DNA of 40,546 bases from Latescibacteria bacterium UBA6620 (GTDB lineage Bacteria; Latescibacterota; UBA2968), in the NCBI GenBank assembly GCA_002433075.1, contig DJHM01000061.1, forward strand, positions 218,849 through 259,394. Reading direction: 5' to 3'. Under the pieces are notes generated by a model that worked only from the letters and a program-made list of their open reading frames with translations, was not told the DNA's origin and did no database searches. The first letter of the stretch is position 1. Every line of letters starts with the position of its first letter. Shown here piece after piece: positions 7,241-16,255 of the stretch. A program made the translations under genes and the position numbers.

Positions 7241-8884
7241 ATGAACAAACCCAGACTCATCTGCTACCAGGACGCCCATCACTACCACGCCAAGCGGCTC
7301 GATCCCCCCTTGAGTCTCCACAAGCTTCGCTGGCCGGTCGACGAGCTGCTCGGCACCGGGGTCGACATGCTGGCTTTCGGCTTGGGCTATGGCGACGTCT
7401 ACTTTCACGACAGCAAGGTGGGTCGCGTCGTCGACCAGAAGAAGGAGGTCTGGACCAACCTGCCCGACTGGCGAATCATGCGCATGGCCAAGGATGCGCG
7501 TGAGATGGGCACCGATCAGCTGAAGGAGGTCGTTAACTGGGGTCGGGAGATGGGGCTGTCGGTCATTCCCAGCCTGAAAATCCAGAGCTGCGACAAGCCC
7601 GACTCCGACCGCGCCGGAATCCTCAAGTGGGACCGCCACGAGGAAGTCTGCCTTGGCGAGATCGACGAGTGGCATCCCCGCTACGAGTTCTGTTACGACT
7701 ACGCGCATCCCGCCGTACGGGAGGCCAAACTCGCCGTCATCGGGGAAGTGCTCGAAGACTATCAGGCCGACGGGATCGAGCTGGATTTCATGTTCGTCCC
7801 GCGCTTCTTCAAGAAGGACGAACAGGAAGCCAACGCCCCGATCATGGACGGATTCGTCTCCGAGGTGCGGAAAATTGCGGACGAAGTCGGCAAAGCTCAG
7901 AGCCGCGAGGTTACGGTGGCTGTACGCGTATTCGACCAGGAACGCTACAACCTGAGGCACGGTCTCGACGTAAGGGCCTGGCTGAAGCAGAAGAGTGTGG
8001 ACATCGTCGTCGGCCAGATCACAGAGTTTCTGTTCGACACCGGTGTCGTCGACGTCCAATGGCTCGGCGATGCTGCGAACGAAGCTGACGCAGCCGCCTA
8101 CGTGCGCCCTTCCCGCCGGGACCGCGTCTACGACGAACGGACGGCCAGACCCAGCATTGAAATGTATCGCGCCCTCACCCAGACGATCCGCGATCAGGGA
8201 TGCGCCGGTCTCTACCTGGGCAACCTCCCCTGGCCGTTCGGTCAGCGGGAGTATCAGATCCTTCGCGAGGTCGCGTATCCTGAAGCGCACACCCGGAGCG
8301 ACAAGATTTACCTTCTCCAACCGCGCGAACCGGGACTCGTGTTCGAAGAACTGCTCGACTATGCGAGCGGCTATCCCGTGCTACCGCGTCAACCGGAAGA
8401 CGAAGTCACCGACGGTCCCCCACGTCAGCTTCCCGTTCCTTTGGAAGAGGGAAAGACCGCGAGCATCGGCATCGTCGTCTCCGACGATCTGGACAGCGCT
8501 CGACAGGACGGCGAGATGCGCAAACCGGAGCTCACCATTCGCTTCAATTCGTTCTGCATCGACGACAAGATCGAGATTCGATTCAACGACCGGGCCCTGT
8601 CCCTCGACGCTGCCGAGTTAACGGATGAGAGAGCGCTCGCGATGGCGGACAAACCAGGAAAAGTGACGCCTATAGAGGCTCCTATGGGGATGTCCGCCCA
8701 CTGGTTCCGATTCATGCTCGACATCGACCTGCTTCAGCGAGGCACGAACACGCTCGAGGTCGAAGTGAAACGATTTGGAGAGTTGGCCGATTTCGAACGA
8801 TCAATCAACGGCGTGGAAGTTCGGACACGATACAAGGACTTCGAGCGTCCACGGGGGCTCGAAGTGTCAAGGATCGATCCGTAG
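7241..8884 (+). CDS. TIM-barrel hydrolase-like protein with C-terminal beta-sandwich
   Basis: This 547-residue protein opens with a (beta/alpha)8-like region (about residues 1-380). Its segments GIELDFMFVPRF (178-189) and GLYLGNLPWPFG resemble GH10-like or family-10-domain glycosidases and related putative glycosyl hydrolases. E180 and D182 are candidate acidic active-site residues. The C-terminal 150 residues (PELTIRFNSF, IEIRFNDRAL, TNTLEVEVKRFG) look like a beta-sandwich domain. A remote paralog with the same architecture is at 31899-33476. No signal peptide is seen. GGAGG lies about 6 nt before the ATG. I can name the fold class but not the substrate. Confidence 0.75.
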   Translation: MNKPRLICYQDAHHYHAKRLDPPLSLHKLRWPVDELLGTGVDMLAFGLGYGDVYFHDSKVGRVVDQKKEVWTNLPDWRIMRMAKDAREMGTDQLKEVVNWGREMGLSVIPSLKIQSCDKPDSDRAGILKWDRHEEVCLGEIDEWHPRYEFCYDYAHPAVREAKLAVIGEVLEDYQADGIELDFMFVPRFFKKDEQEANAPIMDGFVSEVRKIADEVGKAQSREVTVAVRVFDQERYNLRHGLDVRAWLKQKSVDIVVGQITEFLFDTGVVDVQWLGDAANEADAAAYVRPSRRDRVYDERTARPSIEMYRALTQTIRDQGCAGLYLGNLPWPFGQREYQILREVAYPEAHTRSDKIYLLQPREPGLVFEELLDYASGYPVLPRQPEDEVTDGPPRQLPVPLEEGKTASIGIVVSDDLDSARQDGEMRKPELTIRFNSFCIDDKIEIRFNDRALSLDAAELTDERALAMADKPGKVTPIEAPMGMSAHWFRFMLDIDLLQRGTNTLEVEVKRFGELADFERSINGVEVRTRYKDFERPRGLEVSRIDP

Positions 8885-8907
8885 CTGCTTCTTCTCCGGC
8901 ACGTGGC

Positions 8908-8986
8908 GTCCTCGTGCAGAGCACGAGGACAAGCGAGTCGCAGTAGGTGAACGGGCCCGGTCCTATGGCACCCTGATACCGGGCCC
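8908..8986. repeat. Composite hairpin repeat, copy 1
   Basis: Two strong hairpins follow the TIM-barrel gene. The first has arms GTCCTCGTGC (8908-8917) and GCACGAGGAC (8921-8930) around AGA. The second has arms GGGCCCGGT (8953-8961) and ACCGGGCCC (8978-8986). The first hairpin recurs exactly at 35252-35274 and almost exactly at 18457-18479. The second recurs in variant form beside both. All three copies lie downstream of plus-strand genes, suggesting a terminator or mRNA 3'-end role. The rest of the 443-nt gap to 9327 holds only the inverted-repeat element at 9139. Confidence 0.75.
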
Positions 8987-9138
8987 TGTTCAATAATTGC
9001 GCTGTGCTTGCCCCTGTACCTGTCCCGAGCAAGGGACCCGCGTTTCTCGTCAGGTGTGTGATGAAAGGAACCTTGGGCCTCAAGAATCCTTGCTGCTTAG
9101 TCAGATCTTATTCAAGATTTCGAGTCGCTATAGACACC

Positions 9139-9232
9139 GTCACACTGAGCGCAGTCGAAGTATCAGTCTACGGCGACTTGGCCGCCCTTCGACGGAGCCT
9201 GTGCCGAGCGAAGCCGAGGTGCTCAGGGTGAC
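9139..9232. repeat. 94-bp element with near-perfect 12-bp terminal inverted repeats
   Basis: GTCACACTGAGC at 9139-9150 is inverted as GCTCAGGGTGAC at 9221-9232, matching at 11 of 12 positions. The interior holds TCGACGGAGCCTGTGCCGAG (9189-9208), the exact reverse complement of 949-968. The size and ends fit a REP/REPIN-type or MITE-like non-autonomous element. No gene lies inside. Confidence 0.65.
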
Positions 9233-9327
9233 CAAGTCGTTGTACCTATAGGCTTGCGCCGGTACTGGATTCAGTATCGTGGATACCAAGTTCCTTAGAA
9301 GCAGAGTCGAACCTCCACCGGAAAATC

Positions 9328-10458
9328 ATGCGAATCCTTGCCACAGGCCTTGTCCACGACGGCCAGACCGCCCCGCCCCACCAGCGATCGTGCGCCTTCA
9401 CCACGGTCTGTCTCCTCGAGGACGGAACGATCCTCGTCTCGGGAAGATGGGGCAGCGCACGGGATTCCGCCGACGGCCACGCGTGTGTCTTCGCCACTCC
9501 CGATCGGGGCGAAATGTGGGAAAAGCGCTACGACAGTCACGGCCTGAACGATTGGAATGGCACAACGGGTGAGGACAAAGGCTTGACCGGCGTCGAGCTG
9601 GAACCGGGACACCTGCACGCCACATCTCTGTGGGTCGACCGTTCCGACCCTTCGCTCCCGTTCATCAACCCCGACACGCAGGGTCTCCTTCCGATGCGGA
9701 TCATGCATCGCTCGTCGACGGACGGGGGACGCTCGTGGGGGCCGCCTCGACGGATGGACACGACTCCCCATCTCGCAGCCTCACCGTGTTCTTCCGCCCT
9801 CCTTCAGCTGCCCGACGACGTTCTCGCACAACCCTACGAACAGTGGAAGGAGTACGACGACGCGTCTCCCGGCCGACCTGCCGCTCGTCTACGATTCTCC
9901 ATCGACGGCGGGAAGTCCTGGCCCGAATTCGCCACAGTCGCCCAACACCCCGACAACATCCTCGCCTACTGGGACCAGCGACTGGCGATCCATCCGAACT
10001 CGGGCCGGCTGATCGCCACGTTCTGGACCCACAACTTTGAGACCGGAGAGGATCTGGACATCCACATTGCCTGGGGATCCCCCGACGGCCGAACGTGGAC
10101 CGTCCCCCAACCCACCGGACTCCCCGGCCAACACTGCCAGCCGCTGTCCCTCGGGGGCGACCGTCTCCTCGGGGCCTACACCCACCGGAAGGATCCTCCC
10201 GGCATCGTCCTGTCCGTGAGTGAGGACTTCGGGGAAACCTGGGATCGCTCCAGCGATCTGGTCGTCTACGACAGCACGCTCGGTACCGAATCGGGCGCGG
10301 CAGGCTCTCGATCGCAGGCCGATTACTGGAATGACATGGAGCGCTGGCGGTTCGGGCACCCCCGAGCGATCTTGCTGGACAACAGCGAAGTGTTCGTCGT
10401 CTATTACGCCGGTGACGACGACGTCAAGAGTGCGCGCTGGGCGAGAGTCGCCTTGTAA
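9328..10458 (+). CDS. BNR/Asp-box sialidase-superfamily protein
   Basis: A 376-residue beta-propeller protein with at least five Asp-box (SxDxGxxW) or near-Asp-box motifs: TPDRGEMW (57-64), STDGGRSW (130-137), SIDGGKSW (191-198), SPDGRTW (251-257) and SEDFGETW (298-305). Exo-alpha-sialidases and many other glycan-binding or cleaving proteins share this fold. I cannot find the full arginine triad with certainty, so sialidase activity is unproven. There is no obvious signal peptide. The gene sits between glycosidase-like and PhyH genes, with 26 bases to the next start, consistent with glycan use. Confidence 0.85.
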   Translation: MRILATGLVHDGQTAPPHQRSCAFTTVCLLEDGTILVSGRWGSARDSADGHACVFATPDRGEMWEKRYDSHGLNDWNGTTGEDKGLTGVELEPGHLHATSLWVDRSDPSLPFINPDTQGLLPMRIMHRSSTDGGRSWGPPRRMDTTPHLAASPCSSALLQLPDDVLAQPYEQWKEYDDASPGRPAARLRFSIDGGKSWPEFATVAQHPDNILAYWDQRLAIHPNSGRLIATFWTHNFETGEDLDIHIAWGSPDGRTWTVPQPTGLPGQHCQPLSLGGDRLLGAYTHRKDPPGIVLSVSEDFGETWDRSSDLVVYDSTLGTESGAAGSRSQADYWNDMERWRFGHPRAILLDNSEVFVVYYAGDDDVKSARWARVAL

Positions 10459-10484
10459 CGCTACCAGGTCGAAGTAAAAAATCC

Positions 10485-11420
10485 ATGACAGCACGCGAAC
10501 GATACTACTGGGACCTCGTGGGCCATCTCGTGGTCCTAAACGTGCTAACCGCCAGCGAAGTCGCCGAGGCGAACGAAGCCCTGGACTACCTTGACGACCG
10601 TCTGCAGAACGGAACGGACGAAGCGTCGGATCTCCTCCGCAAGCACGCGCAGCCTCGATGGCTCGATGGGAAGCTTGTCTGGGCCGACCATACCATCCCC
10701 TTCCTCCTGATGCTTCCTCAGCCTCATTGCGAGCCTTTCAGGAAGATGCTCGCGCAGCCCCAGATCGTGCGCCGGCTTCGTGAGATGTGCGGTGAGGGAT
10801 TCCGGCTGGACGGGGGTCCGTTCTTCATCGGAGGCACCTCCGGAACGGAGGTGCATAAGCTGCACGGCGCTGGAGAACCGCATAAACCTTATGTGGCGTA
10901 CGCCAAACAGAACGGTGCCTCATTCACCGGCGCAGTCACGGTGTCCTACGCCTTTTCCGATGCGGGCGCCAGGGAAGGCGGCTTTGCGTGCGTCCCGGGA
11001 AGCCATAAGTCGCGCTATCCGATTCCGCCGGGTCTCCGCACGATGGACGACGCCATGGGCTGCGTCGAAAATCCGTCCGTGAAGGCCGGGGACGCGATTT
11101 TATTCATGAACGGCGCACAGACGCACGGCGCGGTTCCCTGGAAAGGTGCAAACGCTCGTCGCTCCATTCTCTTCATGTATGCCGCTCGATCCGCCGCCCG
11201 CCACGGCGCCTCGCGGCTGTGCATTGACCCCGCCACCTACTGGGACAAGGACACAGTCTCCGGAATGACGGCCGAACAAGAGGCCGTCATGTATGGTCCG
11301 TCCTCCTCACCTCAGACCGACGGCCCCTACCTCGACCTGGATGAGGACGGTGTCGTGCAAGTCGATCGCGACTTTCTCCCCTCGTTGAGAACTGCGTCGG
11401 ACACTTTCCTTCAGGGATAG
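10485..11420 (+). CDS. PhyH-like protein with atypical iron motif (tandem copy 1)
   Basis: The 311-residue protein begins RERYYWDLVGHLVVLNVLT, a common opening for one PhyH branch. It carries GGFACVPGSHKSRYPIPPG, distal H214 in ALTH-type context (AQTHGAVPW) and arginines R225/R226. The normal HxD position instead reads EVHKLHGAGEPHKP (122-135), with H124, H127, E131 and H133 but no HxD. Relatives with LHGG at this position form a large uncharacterised branch, as I recall. It is followed after 2 bases by a close paralog, so it arose by tandem duplication and is co-translated. The substrate is unknown. Confidence 0.88.
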   Translation: MTARERYYWDLVGHLVVLNVLTASEVAEANEALDYLDDRLQNGTDEASDLLRKHAQPRWLDGKLVWADHTIPFLLMLPQPHCEPFRKMLAQPQIVRRLREMCGEGFRLDGGPFFIGGTSGTEVHKLHGAGEPHKPYVAYAKQNGASFTGAVTVSYAFSDAGAREGGFACVPGSHKSRYPIPPGLRTMDDAMGCVENPSVKAGDAILFMNGAQTHGAVPWKGANARRSILFMYAARSAARHGASRLCIDPATYWDKDTVSGMTAEQEAVMYGPSSSPQTDGPYLDLDEDGVVQVDRDFLPSLRTASDTFLQG

Positions 11421-11422
11421 GG

Positions 11423-12364
11423 ATGTCAATGACACCTCGGGAGCGGTACTACTGGGATCTCACTGGACACCTTGTCTTACGGGGTGTTCTCACGCCAGAT
11501 GAGGTGGACGCTGGCAACGCGGCTCTCGACCACGCCGCGGAGCGGATCGAGAACGGGACCGATGCCTACTCCGAGTCGCTCCGGAAAGACTCGAATCCCA
11601 AGTGGCTCAACGGGACGTGGGTCCGCACGCGTCCCGACACGCCGTTTCTGTTAATGCTGAAATCCCCTCACTGCGACCTGTGGCGACGGTTGCTCGCACA
11701 TCCAGAGATCGTACCGCGCATGAATGCGATGTGTGGTCCCGGATTCCGGCTGGACAGCGGACCAGTCTACATCGGCGGCGTCGTGGGCACCCATATACAC
11801 AAACTGCACGGGGCCGGTGAGCCACATAAACCCTATGTGGGCTATCACGCCACGAGCGGCGCCGGATTTGCAGGCGCAGTCACCGTGGCCTACCTTCTTA
11901 CCGACGCAGGACCTGATGACGGTGGGTTCGCGTGCGCCCCGGGAAGCCACAAGGCGCGCTACCCCATCCCGCCCGGTGTCCGTACGACCGAAGAGGACTT
12001 GGGGTGTGTAGAGAAACCATCGTTGAAGGCCGGAGATGCCCTCTTCTTCATGGATGGCGCCCTGACTCACGGCGCACGGCCCTGGCTCGCTGCGCATCCA
12101 CGGCGCACCGTGCTTTACAAGTACGCGTGCCGAACGGCAGCAAGAAGGGGCACGGCCCTCACGAATCTCGAGCCCCGAATGCAGTGGGATGACGATGTCA
12201 TTCAAGGCATGCCTGCCGAACAGCGCGCCGTCATGTATGGTCCCTCCTCCTCGCCCCAGACAGACAGCCCCTATCTGCAGGTCAGCGACGAGGGTGTCGT
12301 CAGCGTCGACCACGCTTACCTGCCTTCGCTGAAGACGCACTCTGACACGTTCGTCGCGGGGTAA
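11423..12364 (+). CDS. PhyH-like protein with atypical iron motif (tandem copy 2)
   Basis: A 313-residue paralog of the preceding gene. It shares the opening RERYYWDLTGHLVL, the modified metal site HIHKLHGAGEPHKP (H126, H129, E133, H135), the strand GGFACAPGSHKARYPIPPG, H216 in ALTHGARPW and R227/R228. It also keeps the C-terminal signature AVMYGPSSSPQTD. The ATG lies two bases after the upstream TAG. Divergence between the copies is clear outside these motifs, so the duplication is not recent. Conservation of the odd metal site in both copies argues that it is functional. Confidence 0.88.
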   Translation: MSMTPRERYYWDLTGHLVLRGVLTPDEVDAGNAALDHAAERIENGTDAYSESLRKDSNPKWLNGTWVRTRPDTPFLLMLKSPHCDLWRRLLAHPEIVPRMNAMCGPGFRLDSGPVYIGGVVGTHIHKLHGAGEPHKPYVGYHATSGAGFAGAVTVAYLLTDAGPDDGGFACAPGSHKARYPIPPGVRTTEEDLGCVEKPSLKAGDALFFMDGALTHGARPWLAAHPRRTVLYKYACRTAARRGTALTNLEPRMQWDDDVIQGMPAEQRAVMYGPSSSPQTDSPYLQVSDEGVVSVDHAYLPSLKTHSDTFVAG

Positions 12365-12376
12365 GTCAGTGTTCAA

Positions 12377-12503
12377 AGCTCCCACCTACGCCCTGATCGG
12401 GGCCGTGGCGGGCAAGCAGGGTTCCCCTCGATATACTGTCTTTGGCAGAAACCCTTCGGTACGGCGCAATTGCGCCTGCTCAGGACAGAGCTCCCACCTA
12501 CGC
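12377..12503. repeat. Direct repeats of AGCTCCCACCTACGC
   Basis: The 15-base AGCTCCCACCTACGC occurs at 12377-12391 and again at 12489-12503. Each is followed by a similar tail ending ATCGGGGC. The second copy leads into a CGCTCGAGACAGGCTCC tract that resembles the REP-type elements elsewhere in the window. The repeats fill most of the space before the membrane-protein gene, and any start codon upstream of 12584 would translate them. Confidence 0.6.
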
Positions 12504-12583
12504 TCCTATCGGGGCTATCTCTCGCCTTCGCTCGAGACAGGCTCCGGGCAGGCAGGACAGGCAGAGTTCAGGAAACCAGGACC

Positions 12584-14578
12584 TTGAGCCTCCCAGACGC
12601 ACAGCCTCAGACCGACACCTCCATCGAAGAACGATCCCGCGTCACCATCGTCGCCCTCTCCTTCGGCGTGCTCGTGGTGACGTGTGCGGCGGCTTCTTAC
12701 CTGGAGCTCAAGACCAGCTCGGCCCACCTGGCCATGTCGAACCTGCCCCTGGTGGTGCTAATCCCCTTCGTTATCGCCCTGATGCTCAACGTCCTGCTCA
12801 AACGCTTTCTTCCGCGACTGTCACTTTCGAGCAGGGAACTCCGGCTCCTTCTGTCGGTTCTCTGGGTCGGGGGATCGTTCGCGGGATACAATTGGGCGAC
12901 GCAGTGGGTGGGCACGATGGTGGCACCTCGCTACTACGCATCGCCCGAAAACCGTTGGGTAGAGATCCTCTTCGATCACCTGCCATGGTGGATGTACCCG
13001 ACCAACCTGCCCGGTGTCGAGGAACAATTCTATCTGGGTGCGTCCGATCCGGGCCTGCTGTGGCCGGCGTGGATCACGCCGTTGTTCTGGGCGTCAGCGG
13101 CCGGCCTCGGGATGATGAGCATCGGAGTCGGGGTGACTGCCATCTTCCAACGTCAGTGGACGGATCACGAACGCCTGACCTACCCCCTGGCGGAAGTGCC
13201 GCTCGCCCTGACCGCCGGCTTCGACCGGGCACGCGGGTGGGCGCCTTTCTTGAATTCGCGCGTCTTCTGGATCGGCTTTGCCATCGCGTCCTTCCCCCTC
13301 CTCTGGAACATCATCGAGTACTTCATCCCGGCCTTCCCCCGCATACCCGTGTGGGACGCGTACTGGAGGCCGTCCGGCCCTCGGGCGATCATGATCCGAT
13401 ACCTGCGCGGGTTCTCCTACCGGCTTCTGCCCACGGTGATGGGATTCACCTTCCTGTGCGACCTCAACATCCTGTTCAGCATCTGGTCGCTGTATCTCGT
13501 CGGCATGGCCTTCCAGTACGGCATGTCACGCGTTGGATTTTCGGTTGGCCTGGCCGGTCAGGAGGCGAACCCCACCAAGATCGTCGGTCTCTTCAGTCAC
13601 GGTGTGATGATCGGACTCGTCGTCTGGTCGATCTGGACCGCCCGTGGACACCTCCGCCGCATCTGGCATCAGGCTCGAAAGGGCGAATCAGGTAGCACGG
13701 TCTTCCTCTCGCCCCGCGCCGCACTCCTCACCACTGCAGCTGGCGTCACGTTCATGGTCTTCTGGCTCTACGCCGCCGGCGTCGTCCTATGGCTGGCCTT
13801 CCTGTGGGTCGTGTTGTTCTGGGCCAGCATCCTGCTCGTCATGAAATTTCTCGCAGCCAGCGGATTCGCCTACCTCTTCCCCAAATTCGGAACCACCGCC
13901 ACAAGCCCGAACCCGATGGGGGTCTCCGAGATTCCCACGATGTGGACGGGCACGACGGGCATGTCCGAGACATCCCTCGTGGGAACGGGGGTCGTTGGCT
14001 GGCGGCTGCTCTCCGGATGGCGACTTCCGCCCGCGCTCCCGCACGTCGAGCGACTGATCGGACCCAAACGTGCGGTGACACGGCTGATTACCCTTGCGAC
14101 ACTGACCGGCATTCTGGTGGGCGCCTGCTACACGATTCACCTGTGCTACGAGGAAGGGGCGGCGGCGTTTAACGCCTGGTCACTGCTCGGTGCGCCGCGG
14201 GGGCTCTACAATGGCATCGCAACCAACGTGACAGAACCACGTACCGTTCCCGACCCGGAGAAAATTTTCGTGTGGCTGTTTGGTGTGGGAGCTGCGGGTG
14301 CGATCACCCTGGCTCAGTCGCGCATCTCCTGGTGGCCGTGGCACCCAATCGGACTGCTGACGACGTTCGACAGTCCGGTTCGGGTCAACGCAATGAGCAT
14401 CTTCATCGTGTGGCTCGCGAAGGTCATCGTCCTTCGCCTGGGAGGCATCGGACTGTATCGCAAGGCGAAACCATGCGCCTACGGACTGATCGTGGGGTTC
14501 GTATTCGCGGTTGCCGTTGCGTGCACCGTAGACCTGATCTGGTTTCCCGATGGCGGGCATTACGTGCACGGGTACTAA
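12584..14578 (+). CDS. Large polytopic membrane protein, DUF6785/DUF6784-like
   Basis: From TTG 12584 this is about 664 residues with a dozen or more hydrophobic segments. Examples are VTIVALSFGVLVVTCAAASY near the N-terminus, LVVLIPFVIALMLNVLL, and a C-terminal LIVGFVFAVAVACTVDLIWF. FGYNWATQW-like and GQEANPTKIVGLF segments resemble the DUF6785/DUF6784 proteins of uncultured bacteria, which look like oligopeptide-transporter-type permeases. Transport of a glycan breakdown product is a reasonable guess from context, not evidence. I chose TTG because AGGA lies 6 nt upstream and earlier starts would translate the repeat sequence. The last residues are DGGHYVHGY. Confidence 0.8.
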   Translation: MSLPDAQPQTDTSIEERSRVTIVALSFGVLVVTCAAASYLELKTSSAHLAMSNLPLVVLIPFVIALMLNVLLKRFLPRLSLSSRELRLLLSVLWVGGSFAGYNWATQWVGTMVAPRYYASPENRWVEILFDHLPWWMYPTNLPGVEEQFYLGASDPGLLWPAWITPLFWASAAGLGMMSIGVGVTAIFQRQWTDHERLTYPLAEVPLALTAGFDRARGWAPFLNSRVFWIGFAIASFPLLWNIIEYFIPAFPRIPVWDAYWRPSGPRAIMIRYLRGFSYRLLPTVMGFTFLCDLNILFSIWSLYLVGMAFQYGMSRVGFSVGLAGQEANPTKIVGLFSHGVMIGLVVWSIWTARGHLRRIWHQARKGESGSTVFLSPRAALLTTAAGVTFMVFWLYAAGVVLWLAFLWVVLFWASILLVMKFLAASGFAYLFPKFGTTATSPNPMGVSEIPTMWTGTTGMSETSLVGTGVVGWRLLSGWRLPPALPHVERLIGPKRAVTRLITLATLTGILVGACYTIHLCYEEGAAAFNAWSLLGAPRGLYNGIATNVTEPRTVPDPEKIFVWLFGVGAAGAITLAQSRISWWPWHPIGLLTTFDSPVRVNAMSIFIVWLAKVIVLRLGGIGLYRKAKPCAYGLIVGFVFAVAVACTVDLIWFPDGGHYVHGY

Positions 14579-14779
14579 CTGGTTCACGTCTTCGTGAGGC
14601 ACACCAGCACCCGGCTTTCCTTCTTTAGGAAGATCCAACAGCGGCGCAGGGCAACGCCAAGCTGGCAATCACCCTCAGATACCGAACGACAGGGGATTCG
14701 ATCCTGCTTTCTCCAGGGCGGGTTCGGTGGTACGATGAGGGCCACTGTTTGATCAGGGTCTCGACGCAAGGGCGACTGA

Positions 14780-15574
14780 ATGGCGGAGTTTACAGACAGG
14801 GCGGTCATCGTGACGGGCGCCTGCGGGGGCATCGGCGAATCCATTGCACGGAAATTCGCGGACACCGGCGCCCTGCTCGGCCTGTGCGATCTCAACAAGT
14901 CGGCCCTCGACACGCTCGCATCGGAATTGTCCCGGTCGGGAACGAAGACCTATAACGAACCCATCGATATCACAGACGAGCAGGTAGTCAGCTCGTTCTG
15001 TGAGGCCACAGCGCGTGCGTTCGGCCGAATCACTCATCTCATCAACACCGTCGGCGTGGTCGACAACAACGGCGACGTCGTTGATTTGCCCCTAGACGTC
15101 TGGCAACGAACGCTCGCCGTAAACCTGACCTCGGCCTTTCTGATGTCAAAATATGCGGTCCCCCACATGACAACGGCCGAGGGCGGATCGATCGTGAACA
15201 TCGCATCCGTATCCGGATTCGCCAATCAGGCAAGCGCCATGGCTTACTCGGTCTCGAAGGCGGGCATGATCTCGCTCACGAAGAGTCAGGCCATCGACCT
15301 CGCCCCACGTAACATCCGTGCGAACGCCATCTGTCCCGGCTCTGTCGACACCCCGCTCGTCGACCGAGCTGCAGAACTCACCGCCGCAGAAACGGGCCGC
15401 ACACCGGAGGAAACGCGGGAGGATTGGGAATCTCAGTATCCGTCCGGTCGCTTCTCTCGCCCGGACGAAGTCGCCGAACTCGCCCTGTTTCTGTGTTCGG
15501 ACAAAGCCTCGAACATCACCGGCGCAAGCATGGTCGTCGACGGCGGACTGACGGCCCTGTTACCCGAACGGTAA
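14780..15574 (+). CDS. Short-chain dehydrogenase/reductase (classical SDR)
   Basis: The 264-residue protein has the classical SDR layout: nucleotide motif TGACGGIG (12-19), D37 at the end of beta-2 favouring NAD(H), N115, S143, and catalytic Y156-x-x-x-K160 (YSVSK). ANAICPGSVDTPLV and the C-terminal GASMVVDGG are standard. NNAG is replaced by NTVG at 89-92. It would interconvert an alcohol and a ketone on an unknown substrate. The isochorismatase-fold hydrolase follows after 51 bases, and the two may be co-transcribed, although a small hairpin lies between them. The 201-nt upstream gap shows no gene. Confidence 0.92.
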   Translation: MAEFTDRAVIVTGACGGIGESIARKFADTGALLGLCDLNKSALDTLASELSRSGTKTYNEPIDITDEQVVSSFCEATARAFGRITHLINTVGVVDNNGDVVDLPLDVWQRTLAVNLTSAFLMSKYAVPHMTTAEGGSIVNIASVSGFANQASAMAYSVSKAGMISLTKSQAIDLAPRNIRANAICPGSVDTPLVDRAAELTAAETGRTPEETREDWESQYPSGRFSRPDEVAELALFLCSDKASNITGASMVVDGGLTALLPER

Positions 15575-15591
15575 GACGATACACGGTGGGA

Positions 15592-15607
15592 GCCGTCTCC
15601 AGACGGC
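15592..15607. repeat. Short GCCGTCT/AGACGGC hairpin
   Basis: A 7-base perfect inverted repeat, GCCGTCT then AGACGGC with CC between, lies in the 51-nt gap after the SDR. It is preceded by GGTGGGAGC, the reverse complement of part of the direct repeat at 12377. No U-tract follows, so a terminator is uncertain. Confidence 0.4.
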
Positions 15608-15625
15608 GAACTCTTTAGAGCATCC

Positions 15626-16255
15626 ATGCTGGAATTCGACGGAAAACAAGTCTGCGAAACATTCGACGAGGTCGTCGACCGTGCAATCCTTTCCGTTATC
15701 GACATCGAAAACTCCCCGATGTGGAGCGAGGGAAACGACCGGGTCATCCTTGACAACGTGAAGACTCTCACCGGAGTCGCGCACTCGATCGGTGTTCCCG
15801 TGTTCTACTTCTACAATCACCGCGGCCCCGGATTCCGCAACATCTCCGCCGCCTACATTCGGGTCCTCATAAACCTCGGTCACGATCCCGAGCAGTTCGC
15901 CACGAAGTTTGCCCCCGACAGCGACCGCATGCGTGTTCATCCCGAACTCGAACCGGGGCCCGACGACATCGTCATCGGCAAAGACCGGGGAAACGCGTTC
16001 GAGGGCACGGACCTGGAGCTCATGCTCCGTACGATGCAGCGCGAGACGATCGTCCTTGTCGGCTGTTCGACCGACTGGTGTGTCGAAGCCACGGCCTGGG
16101 CAGGCACGAACAAAGACTACTACGTCGTCGTCGTTGAAGACTGTGTCCCCTCTCCTCGATCGGACGGTCACGAGGCCGCATTGAGACAGTTCAGAGCCCT
16201 CGGACTCGATGTGGTGACTTCTGATGTGTTGAAGAACACGTGGGAGGGATCGTGA
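15626..16255 (+). CDS. Isochorismatase-fold cysteine hydrolase
   Basis: A 209-residue member of the isochorismatase-like superfamily. The catalytic triad is visible: D26 in VIDIENSP, K119 in IGKDRGNAF and C152 in CSTDWCVEATA. Members cleave amides (nicotinamidase, biuret hydrolase, N-carbamoylsarcosine amidase) or vinyl ethers. A cysteine nucleophile here favours amide hydrolysis. The long insertion around residues 66-104 is unlike nicotinamidase, so I do not assign that role. Its stop overlaps the next PhyH start by four bases (GTGA), so the two are translationally coupled. Confidence 0.88.
   Translation: MLEFDGKQVCETFDEVVDRAILSVIDIENSPMWSEGNDRVILDNVKTLTGVAHSIGVPVFYFYNHRGPGFRNISAAYIRVLINLGHDPEQFATKFAPDSDRMRVHPELEPGPDDIVIGKDRGNAFEGTDLELMLRTMQRETIVLVGCSTDWCVEATAWAGTNKDYYVVVVEDCVPSPRSDGHEAALRQFRALGLDVVTSDVLKNTWEGS

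Noticed and set aside
6821..8320. Long 499-codon open frame on the minus strand
   Set aside because: It is antisense to the PhyH and TIM-barrel genes, which have clear motifs. The frame is open because of codon bias in GC-rich DNA and has no recognisable domains.
12442..13695. 417-codon frame overlapping the membrane protein
   Set aside because: It is in another frame of the DUF6785-like gene and begins in repeat sequence. Its Pro/Arg/Gly-rich composition is typical of shadow frames.
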